From assembly GCA_020847635.1 (NCBI GenBank), contig JADLBQ010000043.1, positions 1-58,660 on the forward strand: a stretch of 58,660 bases of DNA, given 5' to 3'. Positions 25,085 to 34,247 of the stretch are shown here, in pieces. The translations under genes were made by a program, and so were the position numbers. The notes below the pieces were generated by a model, which ran no database searches, was not told where the DNA came from, and saw only the letters and a list, made by a program, of their open reading frames with translations. Numbering within the stretch: the stretch's first letter is position 1; every line of letters begins with the position of its first letter. The DNA comes from Bacteroidia bacterium (lineage in GTDB: Bacteria > Bacteroidota > Bacteroidia > AKYH767-A > OLB10).

Positions 25085-26356
25085 TCAGGTGTGAAGCAGG
25101 AAGAAATTTTTCTTTCCTTTCTGAATTAACACGTACTTGTTACTGATCAGGTCATTCGCAGTGATTGCACATGCTACATCATTTACTTTTTCCTTATTCA
25201 CACTTACTCCGCCAGAGGTAATCATTTTACGGGCTTCTGCTTTTGACGGGAAAACGGCTGTATGGACAGCAAGCAGGTCCACAATATTTATACCCTGATG
25301 AAGATCATTCCTGTTAATTGCAAATTTTGGTACACCCTCCATCACTTCGAGCAGCATGGCTTCATCAAGGTACCTGATGTTTTTTGCTGTTGCGTTGCCA
25401 AATAAAATATTAGAGGCTTCAACTGCTTGTTTCAAGTCTTGTTCAGAATGAACCCGTGCTGTAATTTCTTCTGCTAATACCTTTTGTAAAATCCGTAAAT
25501 GGGGCTGCTGCCGGTGCTTGCTGATTAATTCCTCACATTCCTCTTTAATTTTCCCGGTAAAAATTTTAATAAATGCAACTGCATCTTCATCAGAAGTGTT
25601 CAGCCAAAACTGGTAAAATTTGTAAGGAGAAGTCCTGACAGGATCAAGCCAAACATTCCCACTCTCTGTTTTTCCGAATTTTGTTCCATCAGCTTTTTTT
25701 ATAAGCTGGGTTGTTACCGCAAATGCTTCGCCACCGTCCATTCTTCGAATCAGTTCTGTCCCGGTTGTAATATTGCCCCATTGATCAGATCCGCCCATTT
25801 GCAGGCGGCATCCGTGATTTCTGTATAAATACAAAAAATCATAACCCTGAATAAGCTGATAGGTAAACTCAGTAAATGACAACCCTGCTGCCATTCTTTT
25901 CTGAACAGATTCCTTTGCCATCATGTAACTGATAGTTATGTGCTTGCCGACTTCCCGGATAAAATCTAGCAGTTTCACGTCTTTAAACCAATCAAAATTA
26001 TTGACCAGTAAAGCACCATTACTACCCGAGAAATCAATAAATTTCTGAAGCTGTTGTTTGATTGCTGCAGCATTGTGCCGGATCGTATCTTCATCCAACA
26101 GACTCCGTTCTTCACTTTTACCGGAAGGATCACCTACCATACCGGTTGCACCTCCGATTAAAGCTATGGGTTTATGGCCACATTGTTGAAAGTGAAGTAA
26201 TGTCATAATCTGAACCATGTGACCTAGATGAAGTGAATCTGCTGTTGGATCAAACCCAATATATCCACTCTGTGGTAAAATCAAGAATTCATCTGTACCC
26301 GGCATTTTATCAAACAACATACCCCGCCAGGTCAATTCATCAATAAATGATTTCAT
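25085..26356 (-). CDS. tyrS: Tyrosyl-tRNA synthetase
   Basis: A class Ic synthetase of 423 residues. The HIGH motif is HLGH (43-46, in [12 protein letters not shown]). Tyrosine-binding landmarks are [17 protein letters not shown] and [12 protein letters not shown], then [11 protein letters not shown]. The KMSKS loop is KFGKTE. A C-terminal S4 RNA-binding domain ([21 protein letters not shown]) closes it. Length and domain order are those of the bacterial TyrS type. Confidence 0.96.
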   Translation of the reverse strand: MKSFIDELTWRGMLFDKMPGTDEFLILPQSGYIGFDPTADSLHLGHMVQIMTLLHFQQCGHKPIALIGGATGMVGDPSGKSEERSLLDEDTIRHNAAAIKQQLQKFIDFSGSNGALLVNNFDWFKDVKLLDFIREVGKHITISYMMAKESVQKRMAAGLSFTEFTYQLIQGYDFLYLYRNHGCRLQMGGSDQWGNITTGTELIRRMDGGEAFAVTTQLIKKADGTKFGKTESGNVWLDPVRTSPYKFYQFWLNTSDEDAVAFIKIFTGKIKEECEELISKHRQQPHLRILQKVLAEEITARVHSEQDLKQAVEASNILFGNATAKNIRYLDEAMLLEVMEGVPKFAINRNDLHQGINIVDLLAVHTAVFPSKAEARKMITSGGVSVNKEKVNDVACAITANDLISNKYVLIQKGKKNFFLLHT

Positions 26357-26552
26357 AACAATGAATAAGTGAGCGAAGATAACAACCGCCTGTTAGTACC
26401 GATGCTTATTCAAACAAAAATCAGAGGAACTTATTCATTCTATAACTGGCATCCTTACTGGCCGTCTAAAAATGATTTCAAAAATTTATTCTGAATGTAC
26501 TGCCTGATTAGCAACTTATTTTCACAAAAAGACAGGTTAGGATCGCAACAGC

Positions 26553-26560
26553 TACTTTTG
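26553..26560 (+). promoter_or_regulatory. Candidate -7 element of the pseudouridine synthase gene
   Basis: TACTTTTG is an exact TAnnTTTG match 17 bp before the ATG at 26577, in the divergent gap with tyrS. No convincing -33 TTG lies at the right distance. Confidence 0.4.
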
Positions 26561-26576
26561 GGGTCAGTAAAATAAT

Positions 26577-27533
26577 ATGAGAAAACGGGTAAACAAGCCT
26601 TCCGGAAGGCAAAGAAGCGGAACAAGCGGTTCTTCAGCCGGCTATCAACCAGGTAAGGGATCATTCGAAAGAGCCAGCAGGAAGGAAGACTCTGAATCCA
26701 GACGTTTTCCGAAACGCAGTTTCAGAGATCAAAACCTTCCCGGTAAAAAATCAAAACCGGAATTTACGCATAAACCCTTGCAATCCGGTACTGCACAACC
26801 GGGGCTCACCCGGCTTAACAAGTATATTTCTAATAGCGGAATCTGCAGCAGGCGCGAAGCTGATGAACTAATTTCTGCAGGGTTGATTTCGGTCAATGGC
26901 AAAATCATTACAGAACTGGGAACCAAGATTGCTGCCGGGGATATTGTAAAATATAACGGAGAGAAACTCTTCAATGAACGAAAACGGTATATTCTTCTCA
27001 ACAAACCCAAAGATTTTATAACTACTGCAGATGATCCTGAAAAACGAAATACTGTCATGCTACTGATCCGTAATGCTTGCAAAGAAAGGGTCTATCCTGT
27101 AGGCCGACTTGACCGCAATACAACCGGACTGTTACTCTTTACTAATGATGGTGAACTTGCTAAAAAACTGATGCATCCATCCTACCAGATCAACAAATTG
27201 TATCATGTTGAAACCGACAAACCGGTGACTCAATTAGACCTTAAAAAGCTAATTGAAGGAATAACCATGGAAGATGGTCTTGCAAAAGCCGATGAGGCAG
27301 CGTATGCTCATCCGACTTTTAAAAATCAAATTGGAATAAGTCTACACGAAGGTAGAAACCGCATTGTGCGAAGAATGTTTGAAGCATTGGGATATGAAGT
27401 TAAAAAACTTGACAGAGTCATGTATGCCGGACTGACAAAAAGAGATTTGCCGCGTGGCAAATGGAGGCATCTGACTGAAACGGAAGTCAATCTCCTTAGA
27501 ATGATGACCGGGCAAAGGAAACCTAAAGAATGA
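26577..27533 (+). CDS. rluB: RluB/RsuA-family rRNA pseudouridine synthase
   Basis: The first about 75 residues are a basic, Ser/Arg/Lys-rich, probably disordered extension typical of Bacteroidota RluB. An S4 domain follows (TRLNKYISNSGICSRREAD, near residues 80-130). The catalytic domain carries Asp in GRLDRNTTGLLLFTNDG, the RsuA/RluB/E/F signature. It is expected to convert a uridine in 23S rRNA helix 80-93 (RluB) or a related site; the exact target is inferred. It overlaps the next gene by 4 nt (ATGA). Confidence 0.9.
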   Translation: MRKRVNKPSGRQRSGTSGSSAGYQPGKGSFERASRKEDSESRRFPKRSFRDQNLPGKKSKPEFTHKPLQSGTAQPGLTRLNKYISNSGICSRREADELISAGLISVNGKIITELGTKIAAGDIVKYNGEKLFNERKRYILLNKPKDFITTADDPEKRNTVMLLIRNACKERVYPVGRLDRNTTGLLLFTNDGELAKKLMHPSYQINKLYHVETDKPVTQLDLKKLIEGITMEDGLAKADEAAYAHPTFKNQIGISLHEGRNRIVRRMFEALGYEVKKLDRVMYAGLTKRDLPRGKWRHLTETEVNLLRMMTGQRKPKE

Positions 27534-28252
27534 AAAACGGGCATTTATTTCTGATCCCCTCTCTTCTCGGTGGTACCAATCCGGATATTCTTCCTGGTAA
27601 TACGATTGACCGGATTCGGAGCATTAACTTCTTTATTGTTGAAAATGCCAAGGAAGCAAGAAGGTTTTTAAAAGTAGTTCATCCGGGAATCAAACTTCAG
27701 AACCTAAATATAACTGAGATTGACAAACACGACCGTCATCCCGACTGGAAGATATTTCTCAGGCCTGCTTTAGAGGGTAATGACTTGGGGCTAATTAGTG
27801 ATTGCGGAAGCCCGGCCATTGCTGATCCGGGAAAGGAACTCATTTCCACCGCTCACCGGCTCAACATTTCCGTAAAGCCCTTAACAGGTCCATCCAGTAT
27901 TTTACTGGCATTAATGGCATCCGGGTTTAACGGCCAGCAGTTTTCCTTTCATGGTTACCTGCCATATGATGTTGATAAATCAAAACGGTTAATTCAAAAA
28001 CTCGAAATTGAATCTCAGCAGCAAAACCGGACTCAGATTTTTATTGAAACTCCATATCGGAACCGTGAAATCCTTCATCGGTTAATAACTACGCTGACCA
28101 GAAAAACGCTGGTTTCTGTTTGCTGTAGTCTGACCTGTAGTGATGAATGGATTAAAACACAGCCTGTTTCCGAATGGAAAAAGATTAGCAGGAATACCGA
28201 TGACCTTTTTCAAAAAAATCCTTGCGTATTTCTTTTTTATGCCGGTGATTAA
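27530..28252 (+). CDS. RsmI-like SAM-dependent methyltransferase (tetrapyrrole methylase fold)
   Basis: A 240-residue protein of the TP_methylase fold, related to RsmI, which 2'-O-methylates C1402 of 16S rRNA. Landmarks are ISDCGSPAIADPGKELI and the GPSSILLALMASGFNGQQFSFHGYLP segment, then IFIETPYRN. It is the short form found beside true RsmI in many Bacteroidota, so its target may differ. Translation is coupled to rluB by the ATGA overlap, which supports an RNA-modification role. Confidence 0.8.
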   Translation: MKNGHLFLIPSLLGGTNPDILPGNTIDRIRSINFFIVENAKEARRFLKVVHPGIKLQNLNITEIDKHDRHPDWKIFLRPALEGNDLGLISDCGSPAIADPGKELISTAHRLNISVKPLTGPSSILLALMASGFNGQQFSFHGYLPYDVDKSKRLIQKLEIESQQQNRTQIFIETPYRNREILHRLITTLTRKTLVSVCCSLTCSDEWIKTQPVSEWKKISRNTDDLFQKNPCVFLFYAGD

Positions 28253-28267
28253 TTCTTAAATCACGGC
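28241..28267. terminator. Weak bidirectional hairpin between convergent genes
   Basis: GCCGGTGATT (28241-28250) can pair with AATCACGGC (28259-28267), nine pairs with one bulged base, across the 8-bp gap between the rsmI-like gene and the FKBP gene. No strong T-run follows on either strand, so termination activity is uncertain. Confidence 0.35.
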
Positions 28268-28797
28268 TGAATCACTTTTTCAAGTTTCACATTAATGATT
28301 AAGGCTGCATTTGGCGGAATACAATCTCCGTCACCGGTTAACCCGAAAGCCAGGTGGGATGGAATTATAAACATTGCCTTATCTCCTTCATTCATCATTA
28401 AAATACCTTCCCTGAGTCCTGAAGGTATATCATCCTGACTGAGATCGAATTCCCGATAGAGTGAACTATCTGCTGTATAACAGTCACGACCATCAAGCAA
28501 TTGAACCTTATAACGGATTCCGGCAATATCCTGAACTGAGGCTCTTTTTCCCGATTCTCCGGTTCTGTTAATGAAATACCGCAGACCGGTTTGAGTTGAA
28601 TCTGTTTTCAGTTCATTTGTTGCAATATATCCGTCAATATCGTCAAGTTGGTTTTTAACAAAAATCCGGTTTGCCCGAATTAGTCTCTCTTTCATTTCAG
28701 CAGGAGTTGCCTGCTGATCATTTTCCTGATTGTGAATACAGGAAGAGCATGCTGACAGAACCAGCATAAAAAAACTAAGGACAGACCAGTAGTGCAT
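28261..28797 (-). CDS. FKBP-type peptidyl-prolyl isomerase lipoprotein, GldI-like
   Basis: 178 residues. The N-terminus has a hydrophobic stretch ending LVLSACSS, a lipobox with Cys17. The C-terminal FKBP domain covers about residues 85-178, with the GLREGILMMNEGDKAMFIIPSHLAFG segment and closing NAALIINVKLEKV. It should help fold exported proteins in the periplasm. Size and domain plan resemble GldI of gliding Flavobacteriia, but no other gld genes are present, so a motility role is not supported. It overlaps the upstream nrnA gene by 23 nt. Confidence 0.82.
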   Translation of the reverse strand: MHYWSVLSFFMLVLSACSSCIHNQENDQQATPAEMKERLIRANRIFVKNQLDDIDGYIATNELKTDSTQTGLRYFINRTGESGKRASVQDIAGIRYKVQLLDGRDCYTADSSLYREFDLSQDDIPSGLREGILMMNEGDKAMFIIPSHLAFGLTGDGDCIPPNAALIINVKLEKVIQP

Positions 28798-29806
28798 CTT
28801 TATAGGATGGAAGTATCTTCAGGAAGTATTCTACTGTTAAATCCAGGGTTGCAGAAGATTTTCCACCAGCTGCATTCCGGTGGCCTCCGCCATTGAAGTG
28901 AATTGCAGCCAGGTCTTTGACTGAAAACAGATCTTTACTCCTGAATGAAATTTTTACAAAATCATCCTTTTCACAAAAGAATGCACTCAGTATGATTCCC
29001 TTTATACTCAATCCGTAGTTGACAATTCCTTCGGTATCTCCCGGACGATGGTTAAACCTTTGCAGTTCTTCTTGAGTAATGGCAAAGTAAGCCGTCCGTA
29101 AGTCAGAAATGATTTCCATTTTTTCACTCAGGCAATAGCCTAAAAACTTCATTCGGTTAGTTGAAAAATTATCATAAATCTGTTCATGAATCAGATAGTT
29201 CACAGCTCCTGCTCTCATCAGTTCCGCTATTATATTGTGAGTGTCTGCACTCATTGAAGCAAACCGGAAGGAGCCGCTATCGGTCATTATGCCTGCATAC
29301 AAGCACTCGGCAACCTGCTTATTGAGCTGGCTTCGAAAACCCAACTGAATGATAAAATGATAGACCAGCTCAGCCGTAGCACAAGCCTCCGGATAGGAAA
29401 ATGTATAGTTGCAAAAATCAGCCGGTTTGATGTGATGGTCAATTAATATCCTGACTGCCAAAGATCCCATGAGTGCCTCCCTTGCCTTCTCAACCCGGTG
29501 AGGTTCATTAAAATCAAGACAAAAAATCAAATCGGCATTCTTTAACAAATCAGTTGCAACAGCCGGATACCTGACAAAATCAATAACCTTACTGCTTTCA
29601 GGCATCCAAGCCAGGAATTCAGGAAAATCACTCGGGCTGACAATATTTACATGATGACCCAATTGCTCAAGAACATGGTAGAGCCCTAATGAAGATCCGA
29701 GTGCATCACCATCAGGTTTTTGATGTGTGATAATACAAACCTTCTTTGGTGTAGAAAGCAACTGCCTAATTTCTGCCAAGTTCGATTTATTAAATTCCGG
29801 AATCAT
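28775..29806 (-). CDS. nrnA: DHH-family NrnA-type nanoRNase / pAp phosphatase
   Basis: 343 residues. The DHH domain opens with ITHQKPDGDALGSSLG (metal ligands His28, Asp32, Asp34). The name-giving DHH sits in ILIDHHIKPADF, and the DHHA1 domain closes with FNGGGHRNAAGG. NrnA-type enzymes degrade 2-5 nt RNAs and dephosphorylate pAp. Length and motifs agree. It lies in a minus-strand run ffh-folD-nrnA-FKBP with short gaps. Confidence 0.88.
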   Translation of the reverse strand: MIPEFNKSNLAEIRQLLSTPKKVCIITHQKPDGDALGSSLGLYHVLEQLGHHVNIVSPSDFPEFLAWMPESSKVIDFVRYPAVATDLLKNADLIFCLDFNEPHRVEKAREALMGSLAVRILIDHHIKPADFCNYTFSYPEACATAELVYHFIIQLGFRSQLNKQVAECLYAGIMTDSGSFRFASMSADTHNIIAELMRAGAVNYLIHEQIYDNFSTNRMKFLGYCLSEKMEIISDLRTAYFAITQEELQRFNHRPGDTEGIVNYGLSIKGIILSAFFCEKDDFVKISFRSKDLFSVKDLAAIHFNGGGHRNAAGGKSSATLDLTVEYFLKILPSYKDALLVCP

Positions 29807-29847
29807 TTCAGAGGGGTAAAATTAAGTGAATCCGATGATGTATTTTG

Positions 29848-30726
29848 TCATTCAAATTTAATTTCCTTCTCAGCTGCACGAATTGTATTAAACAGCAAGC
29901 CGATTATGGTCATTGGCCCCACACCACCGGGCACAGGCGTGATTGCACTGCACTTTCCTGAAACATCATTAAAGTCAGCATCACCAGCAATCCGGTAACC
30001 CTTTCTTGAAGTTGAATCACTAACTCGGGTTATACCAACATCAATTAAAACTACTCCGTCTTTGATCATGTCTGCCTTTATAATACCGGGTTTACCTAAG
30101 GCTGCAATCAGGATATCGGCCTGACGGGTGAATGCTTTCAGATCAGGGGTCTGACTGTGGCAGAGGGTAACCGTAGCATTATGTTCTCTCGCAGATAACA
30201 TAATGCTGAGCGGCCTGCCGACAATATTACTTCTCCCGACAATGACAACATGTTTACCAGCCGTTTCAATCCGGTAATTCTTCAGCATCAATTCGATTCC
30301 ATACGGGGTTGCCGGCTTTAAACAGGGAAGCCCGGCTGCCAGCCTGCCCAGATTGACCGGATGAAAGCCATCAACATCTTTTAGTGGACTAATTGCTGCA
30401 GTGATAACCTCCGTTCTAATTTGCGGAGGAAGTGGCAGCTGAACCAGGATTCCATCTGTATGGTCTGCTTCATTCAACCTGCGAATCACAGATAACAGCT
30501 CATTTTGAGTGATGGTACTCTTCAACCTGATTAAAGCAGAACCAATTTCACATTCAGAGCATGCTTTTACTTTACGATCAACATACGTTAGCGATGCTCC
30601 GTCCTCACCAATCAGAATTGCAGTTAGATGAGGGTTGCGGTTATTCTTTTTCCGGAAATTTTCAACTTGCTGACGAAGATTCACTGTTAATGAATCTGCC
30701 AGTTTATTGCCTTCAAGTAACAACAT
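29848..30726 (-). CDS. folD: Bifunctional methylene-THF dehydrogenase / methenyl-THF cyclohydrolase
   Basis: FolD interconverts 5,10-methylene-THF and 10-formyl-THF. The 292 residues contain the YVDRKVKACSE catalytic region with the active-site lysine, QLPLPPQI, DVDGFHPVNLGRL, the NADP-binding VVIVGRSNIVGRPLS and the closing TPVPGGVGPMTI. The protein is complete. It starts 5 bp after the ffh stop, so it is probably cotranscribed. It uses the same one-carbon pool that gcvT feeds. Confidence 0.96.
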   Translation of the reverse strand: MLLLEGNKLADSLTVNLRQQVENFRKKNNRNPHLTAILIGEDGASLTYVDRKVKACSECEIGSALIRLKSTITQNELLSVIRRLNEADHTDGILVQLPLPPQIRTEVITAAISPLKDVDGFHPVNLGRLAAGLPCLKPATPYGIELMLKNYRIETAGKHVVIVGRSNIVGRPLSIMLSAREHNATVTLCHSQTPDLKAFTRQADILIAALGKPGIIKADMIKDGVVLIDVGITRVSDSTSRKGYRIAGDADFNDVSGKCSAITPVPGGVGPMTIIGLLFNTIRAAEKEIKFE

Positions 30727-30731
30727 AAAAT

Positions 30732-32063
30732 TTACTTGCGCATTCCCGAAATGTTACGAATCATGGTACGGGCTTTATTCCCGCTCATCATCTTCATCAT
30801 TTTCCGCATCTCTTCAAACTGACGAATTAGCTTATTTACTTCGGTAACATCGGTACCACTTCCGGCAGCAATCCGCTTTCTGCGAGATGCATTCAATACA
30901 GAGGGATCGCTCCGTTCCTTTTGAGTCATACTCCTGATAATAGCTTCAATTCCTTGGAATGAATTATTGTCAATATCCATGTCTTTGATTGCTTTACCGG
31001 CTCCGGGAATCATTCCGATCAGGTCTTTAAGATTCCCCATTTTTTTTATCTGCTGAATCTGATTGAGAAAATCGTTGAAATCAAATTTATTTTTTGCAAT
31101 CTTCCTTTGTAATTCTGCAGCCTCCTTTTCATCAAATTGTTCCTGTGCTTTCTCAACCAGGGTAACAATATCACCCATTCCTAAAATCCGGCTTGCCATC
31201 CGTTCAGGATGGAAAACATCAATGTCGTCAGGCTTTTCACCCGTTCCAACAAACTTGATTGGTTTGTTAACTACTGCTTTAACACTTAATGCAGCACCAC
31301 CGCGGGCGTCTCCATCTAGCTTTGTTAATGCCACGCCATCAAAATCCAATCGTTCATTAAATGTTTTTGCTGTGTTGACTGCATCCTGACCAGTCATAGC
31401 ATCAACTACAAAGAGGGTTTCAGCAGGATTTATCGCTTTCTTAATTCGCTCAATCTCCTGCATCATCTCTTCATCAATTGCTAAACGTCCGGCTGTATCA
31501 ACAATTACCGTATTGTAGCCCTTTTCTTTGGCAACCCTGACAGCATGCTGAGCAATTTCAACAGGATTCTGGTTTTCGGCTCCACTGTAAACTTCAACCT
31601 GAAGACGCTCACCCAACACTTTTAGCTGATCAATAGCAGCCGGCCGATAGACATCACAGGCAACCAACATTACGCTTCGCCCTCGTTTATTCTTCAACAT
31701 ATTTGCCAGTTTGGCTGATAAGGTTGTTTTACCGCTTCCCTGTAATCCGCTCATCAGAATAATTGCTGGATTAGGTTTCAGATTAATGTCGGTAGTGGTA
31801 CCACCCATCAGCTTCACTAACTCTTCGTGAACAATTTTAATAAGCAATTGTCCCGGAGAAACAGCAATCAGCACCTGTTGGCCTAATGCCTTCTCCTTAA
31901 CTGTATCTGTAAACTGCTTTGCAACTTTATAATTAACATCCGCCTCAAGCAATGCTTTCCGCACTTCTTTCAGTGTTTCTGCAACATTGATTTCGGTTAT
32001 TCTGCCCTGACCCTTTAATACTTTAAAGGCACGATCAAGTTTATCACTCAGGTTTTCAAACAT
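30732..32063 (-). CDS. ffh: Signal recognition particle GTPase Ffh
   Basis: Ffh binds 4.5S RNA and nascent hydrophobic signals and delivers ribosomes to FtsY. The N domain covers about residues 1-90. The G domain has P-loop GLQGSGKTTLSAKL (106-119), then DTAGR, TKLDGDARGG and GTGEKPDD. The M domain runs from about 300 to 443, with GMIPGAG and a Met-rich end (MRKMMKMMSGNK). Length is normal. It is the first gene of the run toward folD. Confidence 0.96.
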   Translation of the reverse strand: MFENLSDKLDRAFKVLKGQGRITEINVAETLKEVRKALLEADVNYKVAKQFTDTVKEKALGQQVLIAVSPGQLLIKIVHEELVKLMGGTTTDINLKPNPAIILMSGLQGSGKTTLSAKLANMLKNKRGRSVMLVACDVYRPAAIDQLKVLGERLQVEVYSGAENQNPVEIAQHAVRVAKEKGYNTVIVDTAGRLAIDEEMMQEIERIKKAINPAETLFVVDAMTGQDAVNTAKTFNERLDFDGVALTKLDGDARGGAALSVKAVVNKPIKFVGTGEKPDDIDVFHPERMASRILGMGDIVTLVEKAQEQFDEKEAAELQRKIAKNKFDFNDFLNQIQQIKKMGNLKDLIGMIPGAGKAIKDMDIDNNSFQGIEAIIRSMTQKERSDPSVLNASRRKRIAAGSGTDVTEVNKLIRQFEEMRKMMKMMSGNKARTMIRNISGMRK

Positions 32064-32082
32064 AATTCCTTAAAAAGATGTG

Positions 32083-32090
32083 CAAAGATA
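32083..32090 (-). promoter_or_regulatory. Candidate -7 element of ffh
   Basis: On the minus strand TATCTTTG matches TAnnTTTG exactly, 20 bp before the ffh ATG. A -33 TTG at the usual spacing is not present; the nearest is about 29 bp away. Confidence 0.42.
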
Positions 32091-32227
32091 ACCTGAAATC
32101 CAGGAACTTCAGGCCATTACAAAAACACCTTCACGCATTTTCATTTTGATAGATTATAGCAGAACCTGCGAATGGTTGCCGGATTTCAGGATTTTTGACT
32201 TCACTCTCCTTATTCGATATGCTATAA

Positions 32228-34219
32228 CTACAATCTCACACTGAGTTTTTCACTTAATGCACTTTCGTTTTTATCAGGGTCTTCGGTGCTGAGCTGATAG
32301 AAATAGAGTTTACCTTTCACCACTTTGTTGTCTGTAAATTCCTCTGCCCTGCTGTCGGCTGTTCCTATCAATTCGGCTTTTTGTCCCTGAGCAGTTCTGT
32401 AAATTCTGATTTTTAAATTTTTATCATCTCCAATCTGCCCCCATCGAATAAGAATTTTATCACCTGCTAAAAGGGCACTTATTCCTGATGGTACGGGTAA
32501 TTGCACTTTATCTATCACAACCTTTACCGGTTTGCATACCACACTTTCATTACCAAAAATATCTTTTACACTTACTGCATACTCATAAGCAATTCCGGGA
32601 ACAGCTGTAGAATCTATATAAAAATTCTTCTCTGTTCCTTTTATATTTTTTAATAAATCAGTAAATTCTTTTTCTCCGCTAATTCTCCGGTAAACAGAAT
32701 AACCCAATATATCATTCACTGACTTTCTAAGGTCGTCCCAAATGAGTGTTACCACACCGTTATTCAGCCGTAAGCGAAGATGTTCAGGTGAATTCAGTAT
32801 CACCTTGATGCCCGGATGTGCACTTGCTGTGTCAGAGAAATCGCTGAGCTGATTTGCATCACTTACCGACTTCACAGCATATCGGTAAACCTCTCCACCA
32901 CTCAGATTCTTTGAAGTATCAGTAAATGAGTAAACATTTCCTCCGGCAGGAATCAGTCCGGAAACCTGAACAAATTTTTCACTGATGTTCATATTGCGAT
33001 AAACATAAAATCCACTCACATACGGCTCGTCAAATTCCCAGTGAATGCAAATTCCGTTGCTGACAGTTTCTGCTACAACATTTTTTGGACGATCGGGTTT
33101 TTCTGATTTGTTGTAATAGAGTGCTGCAACCTTAGCAGTAGCCACAGGTTCCTTTTGTGCAGAGTGAAGCAAGAGGTAATAGTAGTAATTCTCACCTGCT
33201 AAAGGAACCCTGTCCATATAAACAGTATCAGAAACAGGAACCGTTGCAATGCGCTGAAATGATGAATCAAAATTGCTGCTTCGCATAATGGTAATTCCAT
33301 TGAGGTATTTTTTGTTTTCGTACTTCCAGCTGATTCTTATCTGATGATCTTTTTGAGTTCCTGTAGCTCTCAGGTTGGTAACCGGAGGAGCATAATGATC
33401 CATCATACTGCCTCCGGAACAAACTGCACCTTTGTTGCCTGCATTTCCATATATATCTACGGGCTCAAACTGATATTCATACCATGCAGGCTGCAGTCCG
33501 ATGGTGTCGATGATGAGTAATACAATGGAATCATTTCTGAAATAAAAACCTTTCTCAGGTTTAATCCTTCTGAATTCATTCTTAGCAAACACACTTCTGT
33601 AAACATTGAAGTGCGCCATACTCATAGCTGACTTTGCAGCCCATTCGATAACCAGTTTTCCTGAAGCAAATTTTACACTTGAAGTTTTAATAGCCGGAAA
33701 TGCAGGTGAAGGTTTCCATGTAACAGAAGGTGTTTCACTGATATCACTTTTATTTCCTGAAGCCTCAGTTTTTAAAATACGATAAGTATATGACTGATCT
33801 TTTCTGAAGGTAGTATCAAGAAAAGCGGTGCCTGCAATGAGATGCATCACCGGAAGATTGTCAGTAAATAAACTATCTGTAGTGTTGTTCCTCTGCAGAT
33901 AATTCCATTCATGCTGCAAATCCTTATTCGACAGTGGATCGAGTTTATCAAACGATTTCGACCATTTCTGATTTAGTGTTTCCACCTCTGAAAATGTTTT
34001 GGCAGCAGTTGTTTTACCAATCACATCATAACTGCTTGCATTTTTTGCCTTGCGCTCAATGGTGTAACTGAAATTTTTGGGAATTGAATTTCCAAGATAA
34101 ATTAAAATTCCTTTTTCGGCAGAAGCAGCAACAGGTTCGGAGCCTGCTTTTTTGCTCTGTGCCGGAAGTTGAATGGTGACTGCACTTAAAACACTCACTA
34201 TAATTATTTTTTTCAGCAT
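32228..34219 (-). CDS. Exported multi-FN3 protein
   Basis: 663 residues with a signal peptide (MLKKIIIVSVLSAVTIQLPAQ). From about residue 190 on it is a string of fibronectin type III-like modules, recognisable by repeated starts (VIEWAAKSAMSMAHFNVYRS, ISWKYENKKYLNGITIMRSS, IHWEFDEPYVSGFYVYRN, LIWDDLRKSVNDILGYSVYR, IRWGQIGDDKNLKIRIYR) and closing YxYxL/V strands. It ends on an FN3 strand with no type IX sorting tail or lipobox, so its location is periplasmic or surface by partner binding. It is the third gene of an operon, 28 bp after the giant gene. Function unknown; binding to the giant protein is a guess from context. Confidence 0.8.
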   Translation of the reverse strand: MLKKIIIVSVLSAVTIQLPAQSKKAGSEPVAASAEKGILIYLGNSIPKNFSYTIERKAKNASSYDVIGKTTAAKTFSEVETLNQKWSKSFDKLDPLSNKDLQHEWNYLQRNNTTDSLFTDNLPVMHLIAGTAFLDTTFRKDQSYTYRILKTEASGNKSDISETPSVTWKPSPAFPAIKTSSVKFASGKLVIEWAAKSAMSMAHFNVYRSVFAKNEFRRIKPEKGFYFRNDSIVLLIIDTIGLQPAWYEYQFEPVDIYGNAGNKGAVCSGGSMMDHYAPPVTNLRATGTQKDHQIRISWKYENKKYLNGITIMRSSNFDSSFQRIATVPVSDTVYMDRVPLAGENYYYYLLLHSAQKEPVATAKVAALYYNKSEKPDRPKNVVAETVSNGICIHWEFDEPYVSGFYVYRNMNISEKFVQVSGLIPAGGNVYSFTDTSKNLSGGEVYRYAVKSVSDANQLSDFSDTASAHPGIKVILNSPEHLRLRLNNGVVTLIWDDLRKSVNDILGYSVYRRISGEKEFTDLLKNIKGTEKNFYIDSTAVPGIAYEYAVSVKDIFGNESVVCKPVKVVIDKVQLPVPSGISALLAGDKILIRWGQIGDDKNLKIRIYRTAQGQKAELIGTADSRAEEFTDNKVVKGKLYFYQLSTEDPDKNESALSEKLSVRL

Positions 34220-34247
34220 TGCTTTTAAAATTAAATAATTAAAACAA

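Noticed and set aside
28261-28797. Gliding-motility gene gldI
   Set aside because: The FKBP lipoprotein resembles GldI in plan, but no other gld genes are in the window and FKBP lipoproteins are common.
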